A stretch of DNA of 64,000 bases from Deinococcus apachensis DSM 19763 (GTDB lineage: Bacteria > Deinococcota > Deinococci > Deinococcales > Deinococcaceae). The number at the start of each line of letters is the position of its first letter. Position 1 is the stretch's first letter. Shown one piece after another: positions 1 to 9,109 of the stretch. Under the pieces are notes generated by a model. It saw only the letters and a program-made list of their open reading frames with translations, searched no databases and was not told the origin of the DNA. The translations under genes and the position numbers were made by a program. The stretch spans positions 1 through 64,000 of the forward strand of contig NZ_KB906409.1 in NCBI RefSeq assembly GCF_000381345.1, read 5' to 3'.

Positions 1-101
1 TGGAGCGTGTTGGCGACGCTCAGGAGTTCTCCGGTGGGTCGGATGACGACATCCAGGCGAGCCTGACAAACGTCGATGCCGACGAACAGTTCTTCGGACA
101 T
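1..101 (-). CDS. IS110-family transposase, N-terminal fragment (runs off the window)
   Basis: The minus strand from an ATG at 101 encodes a start of the form MSEELFVGIDVCQARLDVV, then continues past the window edge. The GIDV segment carrying the first Asp, followed by a C-x-x-x-L-D-V stretch, is typical of the DEDD (RuvC-like) N-terminal domain of IS110 transposases, which recombine DNA without classical inverted ends. Only 33 residues are visible, so completeness cannot be judged. A GAGG-like ribosome site lies just before the start on the minus strand. Confidence 0.7.
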   Translation of the reverse strand, partial: MSEELFVGIDVCQARLDVVIRPTGELLSVANTL

Positions 102-298
102 ACGAACCTCCTGGGGACGGTCCAGTACAGCCCGGCCTTGCATACGAGGTGGACTCCGTCAACCGTTCGGGCTTGGACTGGGGGGCCAGCACGGTGACCC
201 AGCTACAGGACGGTCTCGAAGATCGACGGTGTTTACGGCCTCCCGTGCTGCGTCCCGGTTCAGTTATAGCCCCGGCCTTATACAACGGTGTTTCTGCG

Positions 299-1363
299 AT
301 GAAAGCACCTGGGTGCCGACCCCCTTACGATAGCTTGCAGACGGCGCTGCAGTCTGCCTTTCCTCTGGACGCGCGTCGCCTGGCGGTTCTCACCGCCCTG
401 GTCCTGGCGATGATTCAGGCGCGAACAGTTGTGCTTTATGCGCTGAAAACGCACGTGCAGCTCCTGGGCTCACTGGAGGTGCGTTACCAGCGGCTCCTGC
501 GCTTCGTGCCATTCCAGGTGCCGGACGGCCTGTTCACCCGCTTTGCCCTGCAGTGCCTGCCCGAGGGCCCCCTCGACCTGATCCTTGACCGGACCAACTG
601 GAAGCTGGGAGGGCACCACGTGAACATTCTGCTGCTCTGGGCCGTGTGGAACGGCTTCAGCTTGCCCCTGGTGTGGTCGCTGCTCCCACATGGCGGTTCA
701 AGTTCGCAGGCGACACGCGAAGCGCTCATGGAGCGCTTCTTTGCAGCTTGCCCAGGCCGCACGTTTGGCGGACTGCTCGCCGACCGGGAGGTCATCGGCA
801 AAGACTGGTTTGCGTTCCTCACTCGACACCGCCTCGACCCCTGTATTCGTCTGCCAGCGACCGCCACAGTGGGCAGGTATGGCCTGCCCGTCTGGGCGTG
901 TTTCAAGAAGCTTCAGCCCAGCGAGGTGCGTATCTGGTCTCGCCCCCTGGTGGTCTACGGTGTCGCGCTGCGGGTCAGCGCGACCAAGAACGCCGCTGGA
1001 GAGACCCTCTACCTGGCACATCGGGGACGAGCGAGCACCAACCTTCGGCGGTACGCGCGGCGTTGGCAGGCTGAGAATTTGCATTCGGCCGTGAAGACCA
1101 GAGGCTTCAACCTGGAGGACACCGGGCTGACCCGCGCTGAACGAGTGTCCACGCTCTTGATCGCCGTCTCGGTCGCCTTCATCTGGGCCTGCCTGACGGG
1201 TGAGCTCCTGGCGTCGAGGATGCCATGCCCCTTCAGCGCAAGAAACACGGACACCGCGCGGTTGTTCAGGCTCGGCCTCGATCACCTCCAAGACCTGTTG
1301 CTCCACCCCTCCCCAACTTCCTGGTGGGCCCTGTCTGCCCTCATGCCGCGTTTTGAGGGGTAG
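299..1363 (+). CDS. IS4-family DDE transposase
   Basis: This 354-residue protein has the three acidic motifs of an IS4 transposase: Asp in LDRTNWKLG, Asp in LLADREVIG, and Glu in YARRWQAENLHSAVK. The last segment matches the IS4 Y-(2)-R-(3)-E-(6)-K signature exactly. The frame is open upstream to 149, but that extension is low-complexity and unlike the family, so I prefer the ATG at 299, although its ribosome site is weak. Length and motifs suggest an intact enzyme. I could not define terminal inverted repeats or a target duplication with confidence, so no element boundary is given. It lies between an IS110 end and a glycosyltransferase gene, in a stretch full of other IS copies. Confidence 0.85.
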   Translation: MKAPGCRPPYDSLQTALQSAFPLDARRLAVLTALVLAMIQARTVVLYALKTHVQLLGSLEVRYQRLLRFVPFQVPDGLFTRFALQCLPEGPLDLILDRTNWKLGGHHVNILLLWAVWNGFSLPLVWSLLPHGGSSSQATREALMERFFAACPGRTFGGLLADREVIGKDWFAFLTRHRLDPCIRLPATATVGRYGLPVWACFKKLQPSEVRIWSRPLVVYGVALRVSATKNAAGETLYLAHRGRASTNLRRYARRWQAENLHSAVKTRGFNLEDTGLTRAERVSTLLIAVSVAFIWACLTGELLASRMPCPFSARNTDTARLFRLGLDHLQDLLLHPSPTSWWALSALMPRFEG

Positions 1364-1538
1364 TCAGGAGGAGTTCACCCCGGCCTGACATTCCACCCAT
1401 CACCTCGGCTCGTTATCCGCCAGGGCCAGCCCTCCCCGGGGCTTTCCCTAGCCCCACCCGCGTATCGGGAGTTGCCTCTCGACGACTCTATCCGGGATGA
1501 CAGTCTCGTGTAACAGTTCGGCGTATAGGGTGGGCTTC

Positions 1539-2429
1539 ATGTATCGTGTGGCGTTAGTGATGGTGGTTGGCCCCGGCGAGGGCCAGATGGCCGTTGAGGT
1601 CCTTGAATTTGCCGCTCACGCGCTTCCGGCAGCGACCATCTTTGTACTGGATGACGCGACCAGCGACGGAACGTACGATGAACTGAAACGCTACGCTGAG
1701 CGCCGGAGCGAAGTTCATCTCTCTCGGAACTCTGTCCCAAATGGCTTCATTGGGCTTTCCCGATCTGTGCTGAGGGTGCTGCACGAGGCATCGGGCACGC
1801 CGTTTGATCTGATCATCAAGTTTGACCCGGATGCCCTCCTAATTCATGCGGCCTATGTTGAACGCATTTGGGCTTTATTTCAGGAGCAAGGTCCCGGAAT
1901 GGCAGGGTCCTACCGCATTTCAGCGGATGGAAAACATCGTGATTTCAGCCCACATCGGCGGGACGTCTTGCTAGATATACCGCCAATCGGTGTGACCCGG
2001 AGAGGAGGATGGAACGCCTTGCGTGTGGGCTGGCCCGCGTACATCCGTTACCTCCCAGCAGCTCTGCGGAACGGATATCAACTCGGTGAGCATTGCCTGG
2101 GCGGAATGTACGCACTACACGGCGCTACCGTGCAAGCCCTGCGGACCTCCGGTTTCTTGGACCTGCACCGACAGCCACTCAATGCGCGTCTGGTTGCTGA
2201 GGACGCGCTCGTCGCGCTTGGTGTGAAGTCTGTTGGTCACGCGCTTATTGACGCCAATAATCCTAAGACCACCCCGTTCACGTGGGTTCAGTACCGCCCG
2301 CCGTTTCCGTTGTCAGCCGCCGAGATACTTCAACATGGCATTGCGGCAGTGCACCCCCTCAAGGGCGAGCAGGGCCGCGAGATACGCGCAGCGCTGCGCC
2401 CCAATTTAGAAACACCAGTCCACGTCTGA
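1539..2429 (+). CDS. GT-A-like glycosyltransferase
   Basis: The 296-residue product starts MYRVALVMVV at an ATG preceded by a GGGTGGG stretch; an earlier in-frame ATG at 1497 is less likely. A beta-strand followed by LDDATSDGTYDEL near residue 40 resembles the nucleotide-sugar binding loop of GT-A enzymes, and IIKFDPDALL near residue 95 could provide the DxD metal/nucleotide-sugar motif. No signal peptide or clear membrane helix is seen, so it is probably cytoplasmic. Base composition is less GC-rich than in the 15-63 kb region, suggesting a different origin. The neighbouring acyltransferase and the downstream O-acetylation operon make a role in exopolysaccharide assembly plausible. The exact family and sugar substrate cannot be assigned. 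Confidence 0.6.
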   Translation: MYRVALVMVVGPGEGQMAVEVLEFAAHALPAATIFVLDDATSDGTYDELKRYAERRSEVHLSRNSVPNGFIGLSRSVLRVLHEASGTPFDLIIKFDPDALLIHAAYVERIWALFQEQGPGMAGSYRISADGKHRDFSPHRRDVLLDIPPIGVTRRGGWNALRVGWPAYIRYLPAALRNGYQLGEHCLGGMYALHGATVQALRTSGFLDLHRQPLNARLVAEDALVALGVKSVGHALIDANNPKTTPFTWVQYRPPFPLSAAEILQHGIAAVHPLKGEQGREIRAALRPNLETPVHV

Positions 2430-2443
2430 CCCTACATCGTACC

Positions 2444-2467
2444 GGCCAGCCCTCGCGGGGGCTGGCC
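2444..2467 (+). terminator. Rho-independent terminator after the glycosyltransferase gene
   Basis: A perfect 9-bp stem (GGCCAGCCC / GGGCTGGCC) with a 6-nt loop lies 15 bp after the stop codon, followed by a short CTTTG. The T-tract is weak, as is common in GC-rich genomes. Confidence 0.55.
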
Positions 2468-2594
2468 CTTTGCCCCGCCCAGCCTCCCGCACCTAGGTGG
2501 AATTACTTTGGCCATCAGAGGAGGGTCATGTCCAAGGGGACAGTCTCCATTCACACCCCGAGCGCCTTGCCGCAGACCTCGCAGGCTTATAAGC

Positions 2595-3095
2595 TTACGT
2601 GGGCAAATCACGCACTCTCTTTGCCGGGACTCCTGCATACAGACCATTGGGTTCAGTGCTCTTCGTCACCACTGCTCCAGCAGCAATAACACACCCTTCA
2701 GCGATGGTAACCCCAGGAAGAATGATTGAGCCCGCTCCGACCCAAGAACCCCGCTCAACCCGAACATCTTGTACACGTTTTTGGCCTGCTCGTTTCTCAA
2801 AGGAGCCTATATCATGGCTGTCGGTAAGAATTTTTACGTGTGGCGCCAAATGGACTCGTTCGCCTAAGTAAATCCTTCCTGCTTCGCTGAAGTACACTCC
2901 AACATTCACGAACACGCCAAGGCGCATGGTGACGTTGCGTCTGCCAAAATGGACACCACTGTTGATGTGGATGCTGCGGTGCAGATCGAAGCCTGCGGCC
3001 CGAAGGAGGGCCACGCGAAATTTCGAGGGTAGCCAAGAGGCGGCCTGAAAGCTGCCAACTGTGGCAATCAGAAGTTTTCCGAGTGGGTCTTGCAT
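2595..3095 (-). CDS. Left-handed beta-helix (hexapeptide-repeat) acyltransferase
   Basis: The 166-residue protein belongs to the maltose/serine/colanic-acid O-acetyltransferase group. After a short helical N-terminus it shows turns of a left-handed beta-helix (IHINSGVHFG, IYLGERVHLAP, WVGAGSIILPGVTIAEGC, VIAAGAVVTKS) and ends with the usual G-V-PAK signature (YAGVPAKRVRDLP). The His in ILTDSHD is the likely catalytic base. The start ATG at 3095 has a GGAAGG ribosome site directly upstream. It probably transfers an acetyl group from acetyl-CoA to a sugar hydroxyl during surface polysaccharide synthesis, which fits the nearby glycosyltransferase. Codon use is less GC-biased than most of the window. 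Substrate unknown. Confidence 0.8.
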   Translation of the reverse strand: MQDPLGKLLIATVGSFQAASWLPSKFRVALLRAAGFDLHRSIHINSGVHFGRRNVTMRLGVFVNVGVYFSEAGRIYLGERVHLAPHVKILTDSHDIGSFEKRAGQKRVQDVRVERGSWVGAGSIILPGVTIAEGCVIAAGAVVTKSTEPNGLYAGVPAKRVRDLPT

Positions 3096-3216
3096 CCTTC
3101 CTTTCTAGCTCAAACGAACTGTTCGATGGGAAGAACTATTGACACCAGCATGGGCTGGAGACGAGGCGTATTCTCGGGAGGTGCTGCGCGTCTGGCTGAC
3201 GTGACCCCCAGATCTG

Positions 3217-3262
3217 GGCTCTGATTCAGCTTTGATGCAGTGAACCGAACCCGGTCAGGATG
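3217..3262 (+). repeat. ISL3 terminal inverted repeat, left in window
   Basis: 46-bp end beginning GGCTCTGATTCAG; it is the inverted counterpart of 4877-4922 with a single G/A difference at its 13th base. It overlaps the 3' end of the transposase frame. Confidence 0.9.
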
Positions 3263-4872
3263 CGACTTCGCAGTGTCACCAACGCTGCACGCCCGTACAT
3301 CTGACGTTTGATGAGCTTGATCTTGTTCACCACACCCTCGACGGGCCCATTGCTCCACGGGAGGCTGACCGCAGCCTCCAGCGCGGCTTGCTCGCCGGTC
3401 AAGCTGCGTGCCAGCCACTGCATTTCACCGGAAGCGCACTCTCGCGCTCGCTCCAACCACGATGACACCAAGGCTGCGTTTTTCTGCTCCAGCAGGTTGA
3501 TGAACTCGTGGACCAGACACACCACGTCGGCCAACGGAGCGATCCGCTCCGTCAGCGCTACCACGACGGCCTGTTCGTCTTCCTGGCGTTCTTCGGGCTT
3601 TTTCCATCACAGCCAGACCAGTTCCTGCGGTGAGATCTTGGCTGGTAACGTGGATTCGATCTCGATCAACTGCTGAGCACGGGCTTCGTACAGCGCCGCC
3701 TGCTGTTCGGCAGGCGAAGGAAGGGGTGCGCCTGCCCGTCGAGCCCTGAGCCAACTGTCCAGGGGGCGACGAGTCCCTGGGTACCCCAGGGACTGCACCT
3801 CACGGAGGAGTTGAGCCCCCACCCGGCAGCCCTCGTCCCACCGCCGGTTGAGGAACGCCAGGTACGGGTCGAGGATGCTCCTGACTCGGGTATGGGCTCG
3901 ACGAGCGGGAACCGCATCAGCTTGTAAGTACCGCTTCACGAGATAGCGGCTGACACCGAGGTGTCGGGCGATCACTCGCGTTCCCAGACCAGCGGCGCGC
4001 AACACCTGCATCTGGACCAGCAGCGCCATGCGGCGCTGCTGACGTTGTGCCCGGACGTCTTCGCCTGCCTGCGAGCGTGGCTTGGGTGCAGGGGTGGTCT
4101 CACGCAGCACGTTCTGGTGACGACCCAAAAAACGTTCGAGGGCTTCGCGGAGATTTTTGAGCAGGTGCCAACGGTCGAGGACCTGGACCGCGTTCGGGAG
4201 ACTCTGGGTGACGGCACAGGCAAACTCCGTCGAGCGGTCGCGCGTGACCAACTCGATCTCCGGGTGCTGGCGGAGCCAGTCGGCGACCACGGTGGTCGTG
4301 CGATCCGGCAGGATCTCCACCGGGCGATGGGTGTCCAAGTCAACGATGACGGTGCCGTAGGTCTGACCCTTGCGAAACGCGAAATCGTCGATTCCGACGT
4401 GAAGCAACCGACAGGGCGGGAGGACGAGCGGACGGTGCAACTGCCGGATGAGTGTCGATGCACTGGCAGTCAGGTCGAGTTGGGTCCCGAGCCGAGCTCC
4501 GCCTCGACCGCTGGCGGTCGAGGCGAGATGCGTCAACGCCCGAGTGCAGCGGAGTGTGCGCTGCGCGTAGGGCGTGACCAGCAAGGGCAGGCGTTCACAG
4601 AACACCCGTCGGACACAGTCGGGTTGAAGACAGCGGAAGCGGTGAAGCCGCAGATGCACCACGGTGGGGAAGCCACCGAACGGTAAGTCGTGCAGGGTAC
4701 GGGTAGAGCGGCTATGGAGCCTGTAGGAACGCTGCCCACAGAGCGGGCAATTGGCATCAGAAGCTGCGCTGATGACCTTGAGATGGAGAGTTGAACCGTC
4801 CAAGGCGAGATGTTTGACGATGAGCCCTTTCCCGAACCAGGGGGACAGGAGGGTGGAAAGTTCGACGGCCAT
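3226..4872 (-). pseudogene. ISL3-family transposase with one in-frame TGA
   Basis: The frame runs from ATG 4872 (MAVELSTLL) to a stop at 3226 and would give a protein of about 548 residues, the usual ISL3 size. It shows the N-terminal zinc-binding region (CPLCGQRS, C-x4-C), the DDE domain start GIDDFAFRKGQTYGT, the second acidic motif TRDRSTEFA with VLDRWHLLKNL, and the C-terminal WSNGPVEG-NKIK-IKRQMYGRA block containing the catalytic Glu. A TGA at 3607-3609 follows ELVWL and the same frame continues directly (WKKPEERQ), so a single nonsense change splits it. Without readthrough the C-terminal catalytic Glu is missing and the element is probably immobile on its own. Confidence 0.85.
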
Positions 4873-4876
4873 TCCC

Positions 4877-4922
4877 CATCCTGACCGGGTTCGGTTCACT
4901 GCATCAAAGTTGAATCAGAGCC
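4877..4922 (-). repeat. ISL3 terminal inverted repeat, right in window
   Basis: Inverted partner of 3217-3262. The transposase start codon lies just inside it at 4872. Confidence 0.9.
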
Positions 4923-5109
4923 GAATCGCATACGGGTAGTCGGCGTTCTTGAATAGCACGGCACCATCGCACAGGGCGTAGAAGTCGCGGACGTCCTGAG
5001 GGACTTGTTGGCCATCGTGAGGCGGGACAGGAACCAGCCGCCTGGCAGGCGGCGTGACGTCGCACTCTGGATGCTACTGGATCTCAGCGAGGAGGGCATC
5101 AAGGCTCAT
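4923..5109 (-). pseudogene. SMI1/KNR4 (SUKH) family fragment cut by the ISL3 element
   Basis: Read from an ATG at 5109, the minus strand encodes MSLDALLAEIQ, a TAG at 5074-5076, and then in the same frame HPECDVTPPA and VPQDVRDFYALCDGAVLFKN up to the IS boundary. The segment (L/V)P-x-D-(V/I)-x-x-F-Y-x-x-C-D-G-A resembles the core of SUKH domains. Many bacterial SUKH proteins are immunity proteins against polymorphic or contact-dependent toxins. Here the gene is doubly inactivated, by a stop codon and by loss of its 3' part to the insertion. I found no continuation on the far side of the element and no partner toxin gene. Confidence 0.6.
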
Positions 5110-5274
5110 GTGCCGTCATCATGGCGTACCGAGTCCCTGTCGGCCCTACCTTCTGACAAAGTCCTGTTAGTGGGTCGTCAACAAGGGTCTGTCATGGCCT
5201 CTGTTGCGAGAGGACCGATGAACACGAGCAGCGGGAGTAAAACACCTTTCCTGACCGCCCATTAGAACTCATTG

Positions 5275-6549
5275 CTAACCTCTACAGACGTCAATGCGTA
5301 CCTTGCCGGTGGAGTCGGGCAAGGACAGCTTGACCTCCTTAACGTCCGTTTGCACCTCTCCGTAGAAGATCGGCCCCGCAGTGCTCTTGGGAGTATGGGT
5401 CAGCGTCATCGTCGACGTACTCCCGCTCGCGTTGGTGACCTGCAGGGGAACCGATCGGATGGAGGAATCCGAGAGGCTCACCATCAAGTAGTCATTTGGA
5501 CGGAGTGGAGCGGTCACTCGAATCTGGCTGGGCAGGCCGTCCAGTCTTTGGACGGGAGCTTTGCAACTACCTTTCACTGATGGGATCAATTGTGGCAAAG
5601 AGTAGTGCAGGTTGTAACTGCTGTCCATTTCCCATATCAAAACTTTGGCTGGATTGGTGCGGAAAGAGTCGGAGAGGAGATAACTCTCGATGGAAGAGTA
5701 CGGTCCGCCTCCTTCGATTCCCGCATTGGTAACGTCGCGCTGCATCTCATAACGTAAGGCTGCACCGAACGATTCCTCAGCTCCTTTGTTGCGAAAGCTG
5801 TTGCTGGTCCCCACGAGGACTACCTTTGGGTCTTCTCCCCCCAGAAGGTCTTCGCCTTCCTTCACGCTAATCAGACTCTGGTAGTTTTGCGGTTGAATAT
5901 TGAGATTGCATAACGTGTTGACGCGAGTGAGATAGCTGCCCCAATTCTGCATCGACTTCTCCTGGAGTTTGAACGACGCAGTCGGCAGTTGGGACCAGGT
6001 CCCCCTGGTTTTTAAGTAACTTGTAATGTTGTGAGCGGTCATCTGTGCGGCATGGGGAGTCCAGTGATGGTCACGGGCAAAGAAATAATCATCTTCACTC
6101 TTATCAGATTTTTGAAGAGCGAGCAGATCCGGTGAGTATATTCCAGCGGAATTGATTTGTTTAACAAACGAGCTATATGAAGTGGCGAGCTTATTGGTAT
6201 CAACAGCACTGAAGACCGGATTTGTAGAGTCAAAATGGCGGCTAGAGGAAGCCGCGCGGGGCGGGATATACACCATAACGAGATCCGTCCCCCGAGCCTT
6301 CAGGGCGGCTGAAAAACGCTTCAATTCCGCCAGGAACGGTTGTGGTTCATCATATGGCTTAAAGCTTTGAACGCCGTACAGCCATCCATCCGAGCCCTGT
6401 GCTGCAACTAATGCCCACAAATCCCCGGCCTGGTAATTCTTCGCATCGGTCGCGGCGGAGCATAGCTTCCAATTATTGGTGGTAGAAGCAGCCTGGGCCC
6501 CGGTAGAGGCGACGAGAACGAGCGTTAGCAGTGGTAGTATTTTTCTCAT
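5275..6549 (-). CDS. AlgX/AlgJ-like SGNH O-acetyltransferase, secreted
   Basis: This 424-residue protein has a Sec signal peptide (MRKILPLLTLVLVASTGAQA) and an SGNH-like domain of the alginate O-acetyltransferase AlgX/AlgJ type. The entry motif SDGWLYG is near residue 53, the Asp-x-His pair is at D160/H162 in RDHHWTPHAA, and the Ser motif VGTSNS is near residue 249. These three residues form the catalytic triad in AlgX. It starts 2 bp after the algJ-like stop with AAGGAG in front, so it is the last gene of the operon. The C-terminal 100 residues form a beta-rich stretch that may correspond to the carbohydrate-binding module of AlgX. Expected role: acetyl transfer to a polysaccharide outside the cytoplasmic membrane. 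The polymer need not be alginate. Confidence 0.75.
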   Translation of the reverse strand: MRKILPLLTLVLVASTGAQAASTTNNWKLCSAATDAKNYQAGDLWALVAAQGSDGWLYGVQSFKPYDEPQPFLAELKRFSAALKARGTDLVMVYIPPRAASSSRHFDSTNPVFSAVDTNKLATSYSSFVKQINSAGIYSPDLLALQKSDKSEDDYFFARDHHWTPHAAQMTAHNITSYLKTRGTWSQLPTASFKLQEKSMQNWGSYLTRVNTLCNLNIQPQNYQSLISVKEGEDLLGGEDPKVVLVGTSNSFRNKGAEESFGAALRYEMQRDVTNAGIEGGGPYSSIESYLLSDSFRTNPAKVLIWEMDSSYNLHYSLPQLIPSVKGSCKAPVQRLDGLPSQIRVTAPLRPNDYLMVSLSDSSIRSVPLQVTNASGSTSTMTLTHTPKSTAGPIFYGEVQTDVKEVKLSLPDSTGKVRIDVCRG

Positions 6550-6551
6550 AC

Positions 6552-7667
6552 TTACTCCTTTGGGTAAGAAATCCGCAGGAACCGTTCCGGGATTTCCCAG
6601 ACCACAATCTGTGGGGGGTTATCCCGGCGGTCCTGACTGCTCAGGTACTCGCGCATAGGCACGATGGGGCCTTTGCCCTCCTGGGCCGCGTTCAACACCT
6701 CGGTGCCCAAGGCCTGCGCCAACGCCGCGCCAAAGTGCCAGACATTGTCCTTTGTCTCAGCGCTGTAGCTGGTGCCGACGAGGGTGACCGCGAGGGTTAC
6801 GTCACCCAGAAGGCCGCTGCCTCCCTCATCGGTGCGGGTGTACTCGGGCTCGCGCACGGTATCCGGGGCGGGGCCGACACCCTCCGGGACGGGCACGTAG
6901 CGCAGTAGGTCGCCCCTGCGAGCGACGGGAGCCCCCGCTGACTCGTGGTAAGCGGTGGGGGGAAGGTCGGGCCTGAGGGCCTTGACGGCCGGGGCGAGGG
7001 TTCGGGCGGCCACTGCTGCCCCGTAAGGCGTCCAGTGGGTGTCGGTGCGCAAGAAGAGGCTCCTCGCCCCCTCGCCCTTTTCAGCCTGCATTGCTCGGAA
7101 CAGGTCTGGGGCCGGGACTCCAGCCGCTTCCAAGCGTTGCCGGAAGTTCTCGTACACGTTGGACTTCACGGCGGGGACGAGCAGGTGCCCCAGGTGCTCG
7201 GGATAGATACGTGTCTTAGCGGGGACGAGCGCGACGACTAGGTGCGCGCCGTCCTTCGCCAGCTTGTCGCGGACCTGCCTGATGTACTCGACCTTCACCG
7301 CGATCTCCACAGTATCTTCCGCAGCCGCCTGGAACTCCTCGGTGGTGTACAGCCAACCGTCCGTTCCCACGACGGCTCCCTCGCGCGCCTCGCCGAAGAG
7401 GTGGTATGTCAGACCGCCCCACAGCTTTACGCTCGGGTCACGCCAGGGCACCTTGGCATCAAGGTTCTTCTCGTAGGCCATCATCCACTTGCCGGTCACC
7501 ACATCCTGGCCGGTTGGGAATTCCCGGCTTCCGGGACTGACTAGGGCCGCTCCCGCCCCGATAGCTACGGCCCCAAGCAAAAACACAGCAGGAAGCCAGT
7601 GCAGGACTGGAGGTGCTCTCCGGTGGTCGGTATCTGAGTTAACGGTGTCCCGTGCAAATTCGGTCAT
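6552..7667 (-). CDS. AlgJ-like membrane-anchored O-acetyltransferase
   Basis: The 371-residue protein has an N-terminal membrane anchor (about residues 20-42) followed by an SGNH-like AlgJ domain: GTDGWLYTTEEF, the Asp-x-His motif in RTDTHWTPYGAA, and the Ser motif VGTSYSAET. I chose the ATG at 7667 because GAGGTG precedes it by a few bases; a TTG at 7682 would overlap the algI stop. It is translationally linked to algI (stop 7679-7681) and is followed after 2 bp by the algX-like gene. In the Pseudomonas system AlgJ is thought to take acetyl groups exported by AlgI and pass them on to the polymer. It is a distant paralogue of the next gene. Confidence 0.75.
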   Translation of the reverse strand: MTEFARDTVNSDTDHRRAPPVLHWLPAVFLLGAVAIGAGAALVSPGSREFPTGQDVVTGKWMMAYEKNLDAKVPWRDPSVKLWGGLTYHLFGEAREGAVVGTDGWLYTTEEFQAAAEDTVEIAVKVEYIRQVRDKLAKDGAHLVVALVPAKTRIYPEHLGHLLVPAVKSNVYENFRQRLEAAGVPAPDLFRAMQAEKGEGARSLFLRTDTHWTPYGAAVAARTLAPAVKALRPDLPPTAYHESAGAPVARRGDLLRYVPVPEGVGPAPDTVREPEYTRTDEGGSGLLGDVTLAVTLVGTSYSAETKDNVWHFGAALAQALGTEVLNAAQEGKGPIVPMREYLSSQDRRDNPPQIVVWEIPERFLRISYPKE

Positions 7668-7678
7668 TTCAGGGCACC

Positions 7679-9100
7679 TCAAAATTGGAAGTAAAGGAAG
7701 GGAGTATAGGATTGAGCGCTCAGTTTCATGACCGCCAGCACGAACAGGGGCAGCAGAGCAACTGTTGCTACCATCACCACGCGCGGGCGCAAGAAACGGC
7801 TACCTGCGTCGCCCACACGATTTCCCCATACAGGGGCCACATACACCAGGACGGCAGCCAGCAGCATCGTCACGATGACGCTGGGCCTGATCTGCCAGGC
7901 GAGCGTATCGCTCAGGCCCACGCCGTTCAGCCCGACCATGCCTGCATACATGCGGAAGGCCTCGGGCACGTTGTCCGCCCGGAACATGACCCAGCCGAGG
8001 ATCACGAGGATCATGGTCCCCGGGATGGTCAGCCAGGCCGGGGAGGGCTTCCAGAGTTTGGCCTCCTTCATCCGGCGCTCGACCGCCAAGATGCTGCCGT
8101 GCCACATCCCCCACAGCACAAAGGTCCAGTTGGCTCCGTGCCACAGCCCGCCCAACACCATCGTCAGCCATAGGTTGAGGTAGGTGCGGAACCGGCCGCG
8201 CCGATTCCCGCCCAGACTGATGTAGAGGTACTCGCGCAGCCAGGAACTCAGGCTCATGTGCCAGCGGCGCCAGAACTCGGTGATGCTGCGCGAGATGTAG
8301 GGGTGGTTGAAGTTCTCGGGGAACTTGAACCCCATCATGGCCGCCAGGCCAATCGCCATGTCCGAGTACCCGCTGAAGTCGAAATACAGTTGCAGGGTGT
8401 AGGCCAGGGCGCCCAGCCAACTGTCGGCGAGCGTGGGGTTCGGCTGGTTGAAGGCGGCGGTGACCAGGGGTGCGATGGAATCGGCGATCAGCACCTTCTT
8501 GGCAAAGCCGGTCATGAAGCGGGTGGCGCCGTAGCTGAACCCTTCCAGCGTGTGGGTGCGGTGGCGGAACTGATCGGCGAGCAAGTTGTACTTCAGGACG
8601 GGACCGGCGATCAGATGCGGAAACAACGCGATAAAGGCGGCGAAGTCCAGCAGGTTGCGGGTGGGGGGTTCCTCCCGGCGGTACACATCCACGATGTAGC
8701 TGATGGCATGGAAGATGAAGAAGGACAGCCCGATGGGCAGCAGGACGGGTGCCCAGGCAAAGGGCTGAAAGCCCAGGGTCTGGGTGATGGCGTTGAAGCT
8801 CTCCACCCCGAAGTTCGCGTATTTGAAGTAGCCAAGGGCGCCCAAGTTCAGCACGATGGCCGCAGTGAGGGTCCAGCGCCGCTGACTCCCGTCCGGTTGG
8901 CGGTCCAGGACCAGCCCAAACCAGTAAGCGACGACGGTAACAGCGACCAGCAACCAGAGGAAGTCGAGGCGCCACCAGGAGTAGAGGGCGTAACTGCCTG
9001 CCAGAATCCACGCGCTCCGCCCCTTGAAGGGGAGGAGATAGTAGACGATGAGAAACAGTGGCAGGAACAGGAACAGGAAGACGTTACTGCTGAAGACCAT
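7679..9100 (-). CDS. algI: AlgI-type MBOAT O-acyltransferase
   Basis: A 473-residue polytopic membrane protein of the MBOAT family. About ten hydrophobic segments are visible from the N-terminus (NVFLFLFLPLFLIVYYLLPF). The conserved AlgI core is present: SDMAIGLAAMMGF, FNHPYISRSITEFWRRWH, and the segment GGLWHGANWTFVLWG carrying the essential membrane His. AlgI-type proteins move acetyl groups across the cytoplasmic membrane for O-acetylation of alginate, cellulose or other glycans. The length equals that of typical AlgI. It starts at ATG 9100, 9 bp after the algF stop, and its stop overlaps the start region of the algJ-like gene, so the genes are co-transcribed. No alginate polymerase (alg8/alg44) is in the window. 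Confidence 0.9.
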   Translation of the reverse strand: MVFSSNVFLFLFLPLFLIVYYLLPFKGRSAWILAGSYALYSWWRLDFLWLLVAVTVVAYWFGLVLDRQPDGSQRRWTLTAAIVLNLGALGYFKYANFGVESFNAITQTLGFQPFAWAPVLLPIGLSFFIFHAISYIVDVYRREEPPTRNLLDFAAFIALFPHLIAGPVLKYNLLADQFRHRTHTLEGFSYGATRFMTGFAKKVLIADSIAPLVTAAFNQPNPTLADSWLGALAYTLQLYFDFSGYSDMAIGLAAMMGFKFPENFNHPYISRSITEFWRRWHMSLSSWLREYLYISLGGNRRGRFRTYLNLWLTMVLGGLWHGANWTFVLWGMWHGSILAVERRMKEAKLWKPSPAWLTIPGTMILVILGWVMFRADNVPEAFRMYAGMVGLNGVGLSDTLAWQIRPSVIVTMLLAAVLVYVAPVWGNRVGDAGSRFLRPRVVMVATVALLPLFVLAVMKLSAQSYTPFLYFQF

Positions 9101-9109
9101 GCCTCAGCC

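Larger units (their letters stand above)
3217..4922 (-). mobile_element. ISL3-family insertion sequence, 1706 bp, transposase interrupted
   Basis: The element is bounded by 46-bp inverted ends (3217-3262 and 4877-4922) that differ at one base and begin with GG, as usual for ISL3 elements. It contains one transposase reading frame with an internal stop. Its right end interrupts a SUKH-family reading frame. The 8 bp flanking each side (3209-3216 and 4923-4930) do not match, so the expected target duplication is absent; a deletion next to the element or recombination between copies would explain this. Confidence 0.85.

Noticed and set aside
3110..3216. A minus-strand frame with MLVSIVLPIEQFV, reminiscent of a family-2 glycosyltransferase start
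   Set aside because: The similarity covers only about 10 residues and ends at a stop codon; too short to support.
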